Below are positions 54,245-64,000 of a DNA stretch of 64,000 nt, in pieces. Location: positions 1,062,001 through 1,126,000 of the forward strand of contig CP099988.1 of NCBI GenBank assembly GCA_024167805.1, written 5' to 3'. This DNA is from Methanobacterium sp. ERen5. GTDB taxonomy: Archaea > Methanobacteriota > Methanobacteria > Methanobacteriales > Methanobacteriaceae. Below the pieces are notes generated by a model. It ran no database searches and was not told the DNA's origin. It worked only from the letters and a program-made list of their open reading frames with translations. The stretch's first letter is position 1, and each line of letters starts with the position of its first letter. A program made the position numbers and the translations under genes.

Positions 54245-55176
54245 TTAGTAGTAAACCTTTACAGCCTCTTCAAGATCGTTGTAAAGACCTAATGCTGCGA
54301 GTGCCCCTATTTCACCAGGCGCTCCTGTAACTTGAATCAGTTCGACACCTGCTTTCTTAGCCACATTTTCTGCATCTTCAACAGTCATCATAGATTTTTT
54401 TGTGGCCTCACCATACTTCCTCAAAACATCTGGAACATCAAACCCATCCATAACTGCAATGGCTGTTTTATCTGACAAAGTATCTCTTTTAAGGATTTCA
54501 CAAATTTTATTTATCATTTCTTCCTTCATTTCAGGTTTAACTGCAAATACCAGTGCTATTGCGACACAATTCTGTGTTTTGTTAGGGTTGTGTGGATAAA
54601 GTTGACATGTAACATGATCCAAATATTCAAAACCCCCTTAGAAAGTTCAATTCCTATGTTGTTTGCCAAGGTCCATGTAGCGCCTTCTTCCTTGGTATCA
54701 GTATCATCAATACCAACAATGACCTTCTGTAATTTTGGAGTTACAACTGCAGCTCTTCCTACCTTTGAACCTCCACCAATATCATAGAGCTCCACCCTTT
54801 TGACTCCTTTAGCCATTCCCCTGCACATGGCAGCACCAACACCAGCACCTGCAAGACCCGCATGAACTACTTTGACTTCATCATCACTCACTACTACTTC
54901 TTCAATTCCTGCAGCAGAATAACTGGGTTTGAGTTCCATATCTGTTTTTCCAACCTTCAGCTGAAAAATATGCCTATCCCCATCTCTTTTGGATTCAGTC
55001 ACTAGATCACTCGTCCTCTTGTACTGGTAAACCATCCATTCAGACCCAGCTACACAGGGGTGGTACTCCACCAGTTCCACTCGATCCTTATCAACCATTG
55101 TGATCACCTTCTTGTAAGGTGCTACCCAAGGGTCTTTAAATTTGTCTTTAAGGTTTTCAGGGGTTAATATTTCCAT
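54245..55176 (-). CDS. methanogenesis marker protein 11; frame break
   Basis: A protein of about 310 residues found in methanogens. The first frame holds WVAPYKKVITMVDKDRVELV and VGIDDTDTKEEGATWTLANN (a TiaS-like IDDTDTKEEG motif); the second holds QLYPHNPNKTQNCVAIALVF and ELIQVTGAPGEIGALAALGL. The frames join by -1 at C5 54633-54637, giving IELSKGGFEYLDHVTCQLYP. The biochemical role is not established. The minus-strand neighbours do not form an obvious operon with it. Confidence 0.88.
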
Positions 55177-55333
55177 ATTTAATCCTCCACTATTAATTAA
55201 GAGTCATTTCTAGTTCTCTATTAATTGAACATTTTAAAATAGTTTTATAATTCATAGCATAAATCATATTATATAATTAGCAATATTTATATATATTAAC
55301 TTTAAACTTTAACATTAAACTCGAACTGGTTCT

Positions 55334-56718
55334 ATGGACATTGAACATAATTACAATAAACGAAGTTATATATTAATATCATTGGCACTAGCACCGTTTT
55401 TGTCTAACTTTGTTATTACAGCACTTAACATAGCCCTTCCTTCCATAGCCCTGGATTTAAACATCAAAGCCGTGCCCCTAGGATGGATTCCAACATCTTA
55501 TCTCATTACACTCACAATTTTTTTAATTCCCTCTGCCAAATTAGGAGATATATATGGGCGTAAAAAGCTGTTTAAATGGGGACTAATCCTTTTTACATTT
55601 GGTTCTATAATCACTGTTTTTTCATGGAGTTACCATTGCATCATCTTTTCCCGAATTTTACAAGGCATTGGATCAGCCATGATATTTGGCAATTTATATG
55701 CTATGATTGCTTCAATATACATTCATCAAGATAGGATACGTGCATTGAGTATAATATTCTGCAGTATTTTCTTAGGATCATTTTTAGGGCCAATTATGGG
55801 AGGTTTATTATCTGGGTTCTATAATTGGAGGGTTATTTTCGTGTTTTGCAGTTTGATTGGGATGGTTGGTATCATACTTCTATCCAGAATGGATATTGAA
55901 TGGTTTGGGTTAAAGGGAGAAAAATTCGATCTTTGTGGATCATTGATGTTTGGGATCTCATCTTTAATGATAATCCATGGTCTTTCAAAAATCAATCAGG
56001 AATTAAACTGGATATTTCTAGTTCTGGGATTTTTAGGATTAATAGCATTTATTGCATATGAAACCCGGGTCGAGAACCCTTTATTCAACTTGGAATTAGT
56101 GCATAACAGAGAGTTCATCCTAAACAATGCAGCAACCCTCCTACAATTTGCTCCTATAGCACCCCTAGTATTTATTCTGAGTATTTATCTACAGAATGTG
56201 AGAGGGTTTTCCCCAATTCTTGTGGGTTTTATACTCGTTTTGCAGCCACTAGCAATGTTGATTGTTTCCATATTTTCTGAAAAACTTAATAAATTGATAG
56301 CTGCTCCACCCATGGTAACAATTTCCATGATCATAAGTTTGATGTCGGTTTTGGTATTTCTAACATTGAAAATGTCTACTCCAATTTTTGTGATCATTTT
56401 AGGGCTCACACTGTCAGGAATAGGTACATCTTTATTCTCATCTCCTAACTCCCATTTAATTATGAATTCTGTTGAAAAAAATATTATGGAGTGGCTTCGG
56501 CATCAATCACAACAATGCGAGGTTTTGGAGGTAGTTTAGGAATGAGCATTGTTCTTGTGATTCTCACCCTTGTTATAGACAATATTGAAATCAGCCATTT
56601 ACATAGTGAAAGCTTTTTAATCAGCTTAAATCTAATTTTCAAGATTCTATGCACATTATACATAATTGGAATCGTAATTACACTTTTAAATTGGCAAGGA
56701 TCTAAAAATAAAAATTGA
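55334..56718 (+). CDS. MFS drug/multidrug exporter, EmrB/QacA type; frame break
   Basis: About 461 residues with 14 predicted membrane helices. The N-terminal half shows LNIALPSIALDLNI and SAKLGDIYGRKKLFKWG, the MFS loop 2-3 motif, and GPIMGGLLSGFYNWRVIF (motif C of exporters). The second frame carries SASITTMRGFGGSLGMSIVL, the last helices. They join by -1 at A7 56475-56481, giving NSVEKKYYGVASASITTMRG. Substrate unknown. It is monocistronic, with a TATA-like TATATATTAAC about 40 bases before the start. Confidence 0.85.
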
Positions 56719-56735
56719 ATTTAAAAAAAAGAAAT

Positions 56736-57146
56736 TTATTCGAGAATTTTGTACATCTTAACAGCTGCTTCAACTGCACGTTTACCATACTCAACACGCT
56801 GATGTGCTTCTAAACGTGTCATTCCAGGGCCAGATATACCTAGAGCCACTGGTTTGTCATATTCAAGTGCAAGATCTGCTATCTTTCTTGATGCATGTTG
56901 AACCACAATCTCATCGTGGGATGTTGCACCTTCAATTACAGCTCCAATAGTGACTACAGCGTCGATTTCATCGTTTTTGAGTAGTTTCTTAATGGCAAGA
57001 GGCATGTCAAACACACCTGGTACAGCTATAACTTCTGTGATTTCAGATCCCAAAAATTTAGCATGCTCCTTAGCCAGTTCCAACATCATTTGAGTAATAT
57101 CATAGTTGAATTCAGATACAACTGCTCCTATTCTTACTTTTACCAT
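56736..57146 (-). CDS. ribH: 6,7-dimethyl-8-ribityllumazine synthase
   Basis: A 136-residue lumazine synthase. [50 protein letters not shown] and [20 protein letters not shown] match archaeal RibH, the enzyme before riboflavin synthase. It supplies riboflavin and, in methanogens, F420 precursors share the upstream pathway. It stands alone in this window. Confidence 0.95.
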   Translation of the reverse strand: MVKVRIGAVVSEFNYDITQMMLELAKEHAKFLGSEITEVIAVPGVFDMPLAIKKLLKNDEIDAVVTIGAVIEGATSHDEIVVQHASRKIADLALEYDKPVALGISGPGMTRLEAHQRVEYGKRAVEAAVKMYKILE

Positions 57147-57232
57147 TCATTCCACTCTCCATAATGCTAAATAAATTTTACTAATTAATTGTTCCCCAAT
57201 GTTCATAAACCTTTAATGGGCAAATCACGAGT

Positions 57233-57316
57233 TTAAATGTAAGCAATAGCAAATGCTACCGAACTTACCACCATTATAAGAATTATGAAAATCGCATAGT
57301 ACTTTGCTCGATCCAT
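57233..57316 (-). CDS. small membrane protein of 27 residues, downstream of sufS
   Basis: An ATG frame coding MDRAKYYAIFIILIMVVSSV followed by AFAIAYI, one membrane helix with a basic start. The ATG lies three bases after the sufS stop, with GGAGAT inside the sufS end as ribosome site. The spacing, site and profile support a real small gene. No homologue recognised. Confidence 0.6.
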   Translation of the reverse strand: MDRAKYYAIFIILIMVVSSVAFAIAYI

Positions 57317-57319
57317 ATT

Positions 57320-58528
57320 TTAATCTCCAAAAAATTTAGAAATCTCTCTTAAAGTTTCCCCGAATATCTCAATTTCTTCTACAGTGTTGTAGTAATGTAC
57401 AGACGCCCTTACTGTTCCTCCCAGTTCATAGGCACCCATATGACGGATAGCCGGAATTGCACAGTGATGTCCACTTCTAACACATATACCCTTGACTTCA
57501 TCAAGTATTTTGGCTACATCGTGTGCATTCACACCATCTATATTGAAGGCAACTATCCCATAAATATTTTCCGGACTTCCATAGACAATAGTATTTTCTA
57601 TATCGTTTACTTCCTTGAAGAGTTTGGTGGTTAGCTTTTTACTGTGATTTTGGATTTTTTCCATTCCAATCTTTTCTAGATAATCTACTGCAGTTCCAAG
57701 ACCAATTACCCCTGCAATATTCTGGGTTCCCCCTTCAAATCTTGCTGGAACAGTTTCCAATGTAAAATCTGATTCATTTACATCAAGAACTGTGCCTCCA
57801 CCATAGTTTGTTGGCGCTAACTCTCCAGATATTTCCTGATTACAGTACAGAAATCCTGTTCCAATGGGGCCAAGCAAGCCTTTATGCCCTGGAACCGCAA
57901 CAAAATCGGCTTTGATGTCTTTCACATCCAATGGCATGTGTCCTGCCGACTGGGCTGCATCTACGAGATATAAAACATCATTTTCTTCTGCAATTTCACC
58001 TATTTCTTTGATTGGTTGTACCGATCCAATTGCATTTGACACATGGGTGGTTGTAATTAATTTGGTGTTGGCATCAACTGCATCCAAAACATCGGAAGGA
58101 TCGATTATACCATACTCATCAGCCTCAACAAGTTTCAGATTGACTCCTTTTTTCGTTAAATTCAACCATGGAACGAAGTTTGAGTGATGTTCTATGTTGG
58201 GCACCACCACTGAATCCCCCTTCTTGAAGTTCAAACCATTTGCAACCAAGTTAATTGCCTCTGTGGTGTTCTTCGTGAAAATTATCTCAGAGGGTTTGCT
58301 TCCAACAAATTTTGAAATTCGTTTTCTTGAGCTTTCAAATTCTTTAGTGGCCCTGACAGCAAGGTTATAAGCACCTCTGCCGGTATTTGTGTTGTAGTTG
58401 TAAAAGTAATCACACATCGATTCAACTACTGGTTTAGGGGTGGGAGTTGTACTCGCAGCATCCAGGTAAATTACATCTTCGAGCAAAGGAATATCTGCCC
58501 GTATATTAATATCTACACCATTTTCCAT
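57320..58528 (-). CDS. sufS: cysteine desulfurase SufS/IscS-type
   Basis: A 402-residue PLP enzyme that takes sulfur from cysteine as a persulfide. YLDAASTTPTPKPVVESM at the N-terminus, LYLVDAAQSAGHMPLDV (PLP-binding Asp), FVAVPGHKGLLGPIGTG (PLP lysine) and VRSGHHCAIPAIRHMG (catalytic cysteine) are all present. It would feed Fe-S cluster or thio-cofactor synthesis; no SufBC is in this window. Confidence 0.93.
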   Translation of the reverse strand: MENGVDINIRADIPLLEDVIYLDAASTTPTPKPVVESMCDYFYNYNTNTGRGAYNLAVRATKEFESSRKRISKFVGSKPSEIIFTKNTTEAINLVANGLNFKKGDSVVVPNIEHHSNFVPWLNLTKKGVNLKLVEADEYGIIDPSDVLDAVDANTKLITTTHVSNAIGSVQPIKEIGEIAEENDVLYLVDAAQSAGHMPLDVKDIKADFVAVPGHKGLLGPIGTGFLYCNQEISGELAPTNYGGGTVLDVNESDFTLETVPARFEGGTQNIAGVIGLGTAVDYLEKIGMEKIQNHSKKLTTKLFKEVNDIENTIVYGSPENIYGIVAFNIDGVNAHDVAKILDEVKGICVRSGHHCAIPAIRHMGAYELGGTVRASVHYYNTVEEIEIFGETLREISKFFGD

Positions 58529-58715
58529 GTTTATGCTCCAAATTATTAGATTAGTAAATGTACACCCATCATCATAAAATTATGATCTCTGGCTAATATA
58601 GAATATTCTAATAGAATGTTAACTATTGTTATATGTTGTTATATATAATCTGTTGAAGTAAAAAATTATCAATTAAAAAAAAAACTAAAATAAATAAAAA
58701 TTAATTCGAAACCAT

Positions 58716-59705
58716 TCATAACGCTTCGAATTTAGAACGAACCTCTTCAGCCATTTCCATTGTAGATGATTCTCCGCCAAGGTCTTTGGTCACGACTTTA
58801 CCTTCATTTAAAACCTTTAAAAGAGCATTTTCAAGTCTCCTAGCCTCATCATATTCATCAAGATATTCCAACATCAAAACAGCAGATAGGATCATTGCAG
58901 AAGGATTTGCTAATCCTTTACCTGCTATGTCTGGAGCAGAACCATGGACAGGTTCAAATAATCCATTTGTTTCACCTATATTTGCGGATGGTATTAAGCC
59001 CAAACCCCCAACAAGTCCAGCACCTTCATCTGATAAGATATCCCCGTAAAGATTAGTGGTTACAACCACGTCAAACATCTGGGGTTGGGTTATAAAGAAC
59101 ATTGCAGTTGCATCCACGTACCTATCATCAGTTTCAATGTTGCGGAAGTTCTCAGCAACTCTGTAAAAGCTGTCTTTGAAAACTCCATCTGTTTTTTTCA
59201 AGACATTTGCCTTATGCACCGCTGTAACTTTACTTCTAGATGTTTTTTCAGCGTATTCAAATGCAAATTTACATATTCTCTCGGAAGCCGCCTTGGTGAT
59301 TACACGGGTTGCTGTTGCACCCTCTTGGGTGTACTCTTCCAGCCCTGAGTAAAGACCCTCAGTATTCTCCCTGACAATCACAAAGTCAAGGCCCTCAAAC
59401 AGATATTTGGTTCCAGGATAGGATTTCACTGGCCTTAAATTCACGTATAAATCCAATTCTTTTCTTAATTTAACTATTACATCTGCTGCTGTTTCCCCTG
59501 CAGCCCCAAATAAACAGGCTTGAGATTGTTTAACCATGTTCACTGTTTCTTCAGAAAGAGCTATTCCTGTTTTTTCAGCGTACTCATCCCCTGCATCTGC
59601 AAAACTGTATTCAAAATCTACTTTAGAGGACGCCAGAACATGTAATGTGGCCTCCATCACCTCTTTTCCTATTCCATCACCAGGTATTACTGTTATCTTG
59701 TACAT
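58716..59705 (-). CDS. leuB: 3-isopropylmalate or homoisocitrate dehydrogenase
   Basis: A 329-residue NAD-dependent beta-decarboxylating dehydrogenase. ITVIPGDGIGKEVMEATLHV, LDLYVNLRPVKSYPGTKYL, VIVRENTEGLYSGLE and TNLYGDILSDEGAGLVGGLG are the family motifs. Methanogens have two such enzymes, LeuB for leucine and AksF for coenzyme B; motif reading alone does not separate them, so the symbol is provisional. It is 69 bases downstream of the small isomerase subunit and on the same strand. ATG 59705 follows AAGGTG. Confidence 0.8.
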   Translation of the reverse strand: MYKITVIPGDGIGKEVMEATLHVLASSKVDFEYSFADAGDEYAEKTGIALSEETVNMVKQSQACLFGAAGETAADVIVKLRKELDLYVNLRPVKSYPGTKYLFEGLDFVIVRENTEGLYSGLEEYTQEGATATRVITKAASERICKFAFEYAEKTSRSKVTAVHKANVLKKTDGVFKDSFYRVAENFRNIETDDRYVDATAMFFITQPQMFDVVVTTNLYGDILSDEGAGLVGGLGLIPSANIGETNGLFEPVHGSAPDIAGKGLANPSAMILSAVLMLEYLDEYDEARRLENALLKVLNEGKVVTKDLGGESSTMEMAEEVRSKFEAL

Positions 59706-59774
59706 ATCCCGCACCTTCAGCTAATATACTCATTATCCACATTATTTAAATTTTTTACGCAAACTAAAGGATAA

Positions 59775-60272
59775 TTATCCCTTAATTTCTCCAATATGAT
59801 TTTTAAGATAATTTATTAAACCACCCTCGTTCATTATTCCCATCATAAACACTGGGAGAGGTTTAATTTCAAATTCTTCAGAAGTATCCAAATTCTTCAA
59901 AATTCCATTATCCACATCTATTTCTACTATATCTCCCTCTGAAACACTTTTAGAAACATTTTTTGCTTCAATTAAAGGCAGACCTATGTTTATGGAGTTT
60001 CTGTAGAATATTCTGGCAAAGGATTCTGCAACTACGGCAGCTACTCCTGCACCTTTGATTGCAATTGGAGCATGTTCCCTGGAGGATCCACATCCAAAGT
60101 TCTTTCCTGCAACAATGATATCTCCTTCAGACACCTTCTTGGAGAAATCAGGATCACATCCCTCCATCACACATGCTGCTAATTCTTTTTCATCCCTCAA
60201 AACCAGATATCTTCCAGGTATTATAATATCTGTATCGACATCGTCACCAAATTTCCAGACTTTTCCTTTCAT
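59775..60272 (-). CDS. leuD: isopropylmalate isomerase / homoaconitase small subunit
   Basis: A 165-residue small subunit. KVWKFGDDVDTDIIIPGRYL, FGCGSSREHAPIAIKGAGV and SFARIFYRNSINIGLPLIE are typical. The substrate-recognition loop reads GRYLVLRDEKELAACVMEG; the YLV start resembles the leucine-pathway subunit more than the homoaconitase one, a weak guide. The large subunit ends 36 bases upstream and the dehydrogenase follows. Confidence 0.85.
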   Translation of the reverse strand: MKGKVWKFGDDVDTDIIIPGRYLVLRDEKELAACVMEGCDPDFSKKVSEGDIIVAGKNFGCGSSREHAPIAIKGAGVAAVVAESFARIFYRNSINIGLPLIEAKNVSKSVSEGDIVEIDVDNGILKNLDTSEEFEIKPLPVFMMGIMNEGGLINYLKNHIGEIKG

Positions 60273-60307
60273 TCAAACACCTATCTTTAGTTTTATTTAG
60301 TAGCTCA

Positions 60308-61558
60308 TTATTTTGGATCTGTTATTTTTCCTGTTACTGCTGATGCTGCTGCAACCGCTGCAGAACTCAGGTAAACTTCTGCTTCTGGACTTCCTTGTCT
60401 TCCCTTGAAGTTTCTGTTGGAAGTTGAAAGGCTGACCTCTCCAGGACCAATGAGTCCAACATGTCCCCCTAGACAAGGCCCACAACAAGGATTACACACC
60501 AGCGCTCCAGCATCCACAAAGGTTCTTAGAAGTCCTTCATCCAGTGCTTTCGTATAAACTTCTCTTGATGCAGGAATTACAAGCATTCTAACCCCTCTGG
60601 CAACTTCTTTTCCCTTCATGATCTTGGCAGCCGTCCTCAGATCACTAATTCTTCCATTGGTACAAGATCCCAGGAATATCTGATCGATGTGTGTGCCTTC
60701 AACTTCTGAAACAGGTTTTACATTATCAACATTGTGGGGACACGCAATTTGCGGTTCAAGATCATCAACATCAATGTGTACAGTTTCCAAGGATTCTGCA
60801 TCGTTGTCTGTCTTCATTATTTCATAGTTTTTGGTTGTTCTTCCATTGAGGTAGTTTATGGTCTTTTGATCCGGTTCAACAAGCCCAGTTTTACCTCCCA
60901 TTTCAATGGCCATGTTACACATTACCATCCTATCAGATATTGACATGGCACTGGTTGCTTCGCCACCGAATTCGCATGCCTTGTAGGTTGCTCCATCAGC
61001 GCCGACTTTTCCTATTATGTTGAGTACCACGTCTTTAGCAAAGACATTGTCCTTCAGTTTACCAGTTATGTCAAATTTAATTGTTTCCGGTATCTTGAAC
61101 CATAGTTTTCCCGTAGCAAATACCATGGCCATATCTGTTGATCCAATACCTGTTGAGAATGCACCTAACGCACCATGTGTACATGTATGGGAATCAGTTC
61201 CTACAATCACTTCGCCTGGAACAACATGTCCCTTTTCAGGGAGTACTTGATGACAAACTCCTTCTCTAACATCGTAGAAGTTGTTAATTTTTTGTTCTTC
61301 CACGAATTTTCTCATGATCATATGATTTTCCACGGCATCTAGGGAATCTGCTGGAACTTGATGATCAAAAACTATCACAATTTTTTCAGGGTCCCAAACA
61401 TCATCCACACCTATCTTCTCAAATGATTCAACTGATAATGGTCCAGTTAAATCATGAGTCATAGCCACATCTATGTTCGCCATCACGATTTCCCCTGCTT
61501 CTACAAAGCTTTTATCTGACGCTTTTGCTAGTATCTTTTCTGCCATGGTCATTCCCAT
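60308..61558 (-). CDS. leuC: isopropylmalate isomerase / homoaconitase large subunit
   Basis: A 416-residue aconitase-type large subunit. Cluster cysteines are in [14 protein letters not shown] and [16 protein letters not shown]; substrate residues lie in [20 protein letters not shown]. With the small subunit it moves the hydroxyl group in isopropylmalate or homocitrate. ATG 61558 follows GGAGG by eight bases. First of a three-gene set with the small subunit and dehydrogenase, which suggests one pathway. Confidence 0.9.
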   Translation of the reverse strand: MGMTMAEKILAKASDKSFVEAGEIVMANIDVAMTHDLTGPLSVESFEKIGVDDVWDPEKIVIVFDHQVPADSLDAVENHMIMRKFVEEQKINNFYDVREGVCHQVLPEKGHVVPGEVIVGTDSHTCTHGALGAFSTGIGSTDMAMVFATGKLWFKIPETIKFDITGKLKDNVFAKDVVLNIIGKVGADGATYKACEFGGEATSAMSISDRMVMCNMAIEMGGKTGLVEPDQKTINYLNGRTTKNYEIMKTDNDAESLETVHIDVDDLEPQIACPHNVDNVKPVSEVEGTHIDQIFLGSCTNGRISDLRTAAKIMKGKEVARGVRMLVIPASREVYTKALDEGLLRTFVDAGALVCNPCCGPCLGGHVGLIGPGEVSLSTSNRNFKGRQGSPEAEVYLSSAAVAAASAVTGKITDPK

Positions 61559-61593
61559 CTAAAATTCCTCCTAACTATCAATTTATCATTAAA

Positions 61594-62016
61594 TCAACTG
61601 ATTTGGTTGATTTTATTTACAATTTCTATGAATTCTTCGACTTCATTCTGGTCCAGTATGGCCAATATTTTCTTTATGGTGTTCCTGTGAACCTGTTTAT
61701 GCATTTGCATGATTTCATTTCCTTTATCAGTGAGCTTCAGGAAGTAAAATCGTTTATCAGCATCAGATTGTATTTTAATAACTATATCTTGTTCAATTAG
61801 TTGATTTACAGCTATAGAAACTGTTGATTTTTTCAGATCTAGCATTCTGGATATTTCTGAAATACTGATATTTTCATTTTTATCAATCAATTCAATGTAG
61901 TAAAGTTGTCTAAGTGTGTATTTCTTTAATTCACCAGTTAATAGCTCAGTTTGAAATTTTTGCATAATGTTCGCAAGTTTATCCATTGATTCTACAATTT
62001 CGAGCTCCTGATTCAT
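61594..62016 (-). CDS. MarR family transcriptional regulator
   Basis: A 140-residue MarR protein. The winged helix includes ISISEISRMLDLKKSTVSIA and KIQSDADKRFYFLKLTDKGN (the wing with DxR). Flanking helices make the dimer. It is divergent from the RPA gene and upstream of leuC by 35 bases in the same direction. Targets are unknown; an inverted repeat just upstream may be its own site. Confidence 0.9.
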   Translation of the reverse strand: MNQELEIVESMDKLANIMQKFQTELLTGELKKYTLRQLYYIELIDKNENISISEISRMLDLKKSTVSIAVNQLIEQDIVIKIQSDADKRFYFLKLTDKGNEIMQMHKQVHRNTIKKILAILDQNEVEEFIEIVNKINQIS

Positions 62017-62052
62017 TTTCTTTAATCCTCCATAGAATATATAGTTTTATCT

Positions 62053-62079
62053 AACTAACTATTATAAAAATGTTTAGTT
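62053..62079. promoter_or_regulatory. inverted repeat, possible MarR operator
   Basis: AACTAA (62053-62058) and TTAGTT (62074-62079) are perfect inverted halves in the MarR-RPA divergent region, about 40-60 bases upstream of the MarR start. The arms are short, so chance is possible. Confidence 0.3.
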
Positions 62080-62177
62080 GAAGAAATGTAATAAATTATT
62101 TTATACAAATAATACAAAATTATATTGAAGACATATTCATATATAAGGATAAGAAATATTTGAGTGAGGGAACCCAA

Positions 62178-64000
62178 ATGAGCCACGAAATTAGCCAGGA
62201 AATTAAGAGCGAATATGAAAAGATTAAGGATAAAATCTCATACGATGATTTCTTAAAAAAATGGAAGAAAGAAAGCATGATTATGAAGATGTGAGCTTCA
62301 TGAGCGAGCTGGATATAGCTCGTACAATCATTGGAGAATATATTAATGAGGAGAATAAGCCTTTATCTGAAGCAAACGAGGCACATAAAATAACAGAACT
62401 CCAAACAGGTAGCGACAACATCAGTGTTACCGGGAGAATAATGCATATTTCGAACGTCAAAAAATTCACCAGTAAGAAGGGCAGGGAAGGTAAGCTTGCC
62501 AACATGATAATAACAGATGACACCGGTGAAATTCGTGTTGTTCTTTGGACTGAAAATATTAAATTCCTGAAAAAAGTGACCGAAGGAGACGTAATAAAAA
62601 TAAACAATGCTGAAGTCAAACAGGGATTCCGGGAAGATGAATTGCACATGAAATTGGATTCAAACATTCAAAAACTCGACAGCGAAGAGTATGAGTCCTT
62701 CCCAAAATATGATGATAAAATAACTGACATCAAAGACATTCAAGGCGAAAGCCAAGTAAACGTAATCGCAAGAATTGTCAGAATCCCTAGAGTAAGGACT
62801 TTTGACAAAAACGGAAAGGAAGGAAAGGTTTTATCCATGGAAATTCAGGATAAAACTGGCAAAACTCAGTTCACTCTCTGGAACAACGACACAAATCTTG
62901 TTAAAGATCTAGATCTCAAAGAAGGAGATTCAATAAAAATACTCGGTGGCCTTGGAAGAACAAGAGACGGTGAAGTTTCATTAACACACTCATGGATTGG
63001 AAGAATGATCAAAGGAGATTTTGATCTCCCAGAATACTCAGAAAAAATCCTAAAAATTGGTGACGCCCATGAAATGCGCGATATAACAGTTGTTGGAATA
63101 ATATGCAAAGTATACGATACAATAACCTTCATGAGGAATGATGAAAGCACAGGTCAGGTTCGATCTCTAGAGATGGAAGATGATACTGGATCCATAAGGA
63201 TAACGCTGTGGAACGATGATGCAAACATGGAAATCGAAAAAGGAAACATCATCAAAATAATCGGCGGAAATATTGAATTTGACGAATATTCAGGTACCGA
63301 CTACAGAATAAACACCAACTGGAACACTAAAATAATTGTCAATCCCCAAATTGATCCTGATTTAAGCAAAAAGCTTCAAGAGTGTGGAAAATATTTGAAA
63401 CCTCTTAAAATAGCCGCAATTCATGAAATGGATGAAGAAGGGGAAGAGATCGATGTGGTTGGCAGAATTGTTAAAACCTACGACCCAAGTGAATTTAATA
63501 GGGACGACGGAACCACAGGTAAAGTTAGGTCAGTGGAGATAGGAGATGGTACTGGAGTAATAAGATCCTCCTTCTGGGACGATAAAGCAGATTTTGCTTT
63601 TAACGAAGGAAAAGCAATCAAAATTGAAAACGCCAGAACCCGACTCGGTAACTACAACATGGATCTGAGCATTGGCAGAACCGCACGAATAGTTGATCCT
63701 ACTCCAGAAGAGATCGACGCCCTTCCAAGTATGAACGAAATAGAAGACTCACTTTACTCCACCAAAACCATAAGCCAATTGAATGAAGATGAAAGAAACG
63801 TTAGAATAGTTGGAAGAGTGGTTAACCTCTACGATCCAAATGAATTCCAAAGGGGAGATGGTACTAACGGTCTGGTTAGAACAGTAGAAATAGCTGATGG
63901 CACTGGAGTTTTAAGATCTTCATTCTGGGATGATAAAGCAGAAATGCCATTAAAAACCGGAGACGCTATAAAAATTGAAAATCCCCGCATCAGCATGCGC
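62178..64000 (+). CDS. replication protein A (multi-OB-fold ssDNA-binding), 3' end outside; frame break
   Basis: An archaeal RPA of at least 608 residues. At least five OB folds are visible, each ending in a DDTGxIRxxxW-type strand: SVTGRIMHISNVKKF, NVIARIVRIPRVRTF, TVVGIICKVYDTITF, DVVGRIVKTYDPSEF and RIVGRVVNLYDPNEF. The last two are close copies of each other, including SSFWDDKA. The gene is frame-shifted by -1 at A7 62255-62261; an eighth A joins DDFLKKMEERKHDYEDVSFM. ATG 62178 follows GAGGGA. It binds single-stranded DNA at forks and repair sites. Confidence 0.9.

Overview
The window reads as chromosome of a mesophilic, AT-rich methanogenic archaeon of the order Methanobacteriales, most likely Methanobacterium or a close relative. 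The evidence is a B-family DNA polymerase whose large fragment stops just after the YADTD motif (the split PolB of this order), an F420-reducing hydrogenase operon frhADGB, methanogenesis marker protein 11, a CfbA-type chelatase for coenzyme F430, archaeal information-processing genes (Rpo4, Rpo11, TFS, PCNA, GINS, SRP54, aIF2alpha, Nop10, L44e, S27e, L21e, Csl4, RPA), a GC-rich-stem initiator tRNA, an archaeal RNase P RNA, TATA boxes and GGTG-type ribosome binding sites. I see no prophage, insertion sequence, integrase or CRISPR array.

Layout. 1-8 kb: a cut hydrolase, two acetyltransferases, polB1, a DJ-1/PfpI protein, a QueG-like iron-sulfur protein and hypF. 7.7-12.2 kb: an ArsR-like regulator divergent from grpE-dnaK-dnaJ. 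12.4-15 kb: membrane proteins of unknown role around a tRNA-iMet/RNase P RNA pair. 15.3-17.4 kb: two tandem methionine aminopeptidase genes. 17.4-20.8 kb: frhADGB on the minus strand. 21-24.5 kb: a secretory protein, a PAC2 protein, two tRNA-Arg genes and small membrane proteins. 24.6-34.8 kb: a long minus-strand run of replication, transcription and translation genes (hpt, dph2, csl4, rpoL, DUF99, NUDIX, tfs, pcn, GINS, L44e, S27e, aIF2alpha, nop10, PAC2, endoQ). 35.1-41.5 kb: the plus-strand run srp54, pus10, rpl21e, rpoF, DUF655, ksgA, hemK-like. 41.5-46.6 kb: an NRAMP-like transporter with a separate MgtE-like sensor, an Lrp regulator and two pilin-like surface proteins. 46.9-64 kb: cofactor and amino acid genes (cfbA, thiL, amrS-like, ubiD, purE, ribH, sufS, leuB/C/D-type), a glycosyltransferase, an MFS exporter, a MarR regulator and an RPA with many OB folds cut by the window end.

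The dominant oddity is technical or biological in a way that matters to any reader. At least fourteen otherwise well conserved genes, many of them essential and single-copy, are each interrupted by a frame change at a homopolymer run. Fifteen of the sixteen changes look like one missing base. I annotate these as whole genes and list the break positions, because shared homopolymer under-calling in the assembly explains them better than mass pseudogenisation. No wholly new system is obvious. The most interesting biological leads are the NRAMP-like transporter with altered metal ligands coupled to a detached MgtE-type sensor, the mosaic tandem aminopeptidase genes, the nested palindromes at the heat-shock divergent promoter, the tRNA-RNase P RNA linkage, and a glycosyltransferase with a paired repeat domain outside its catalytic part.
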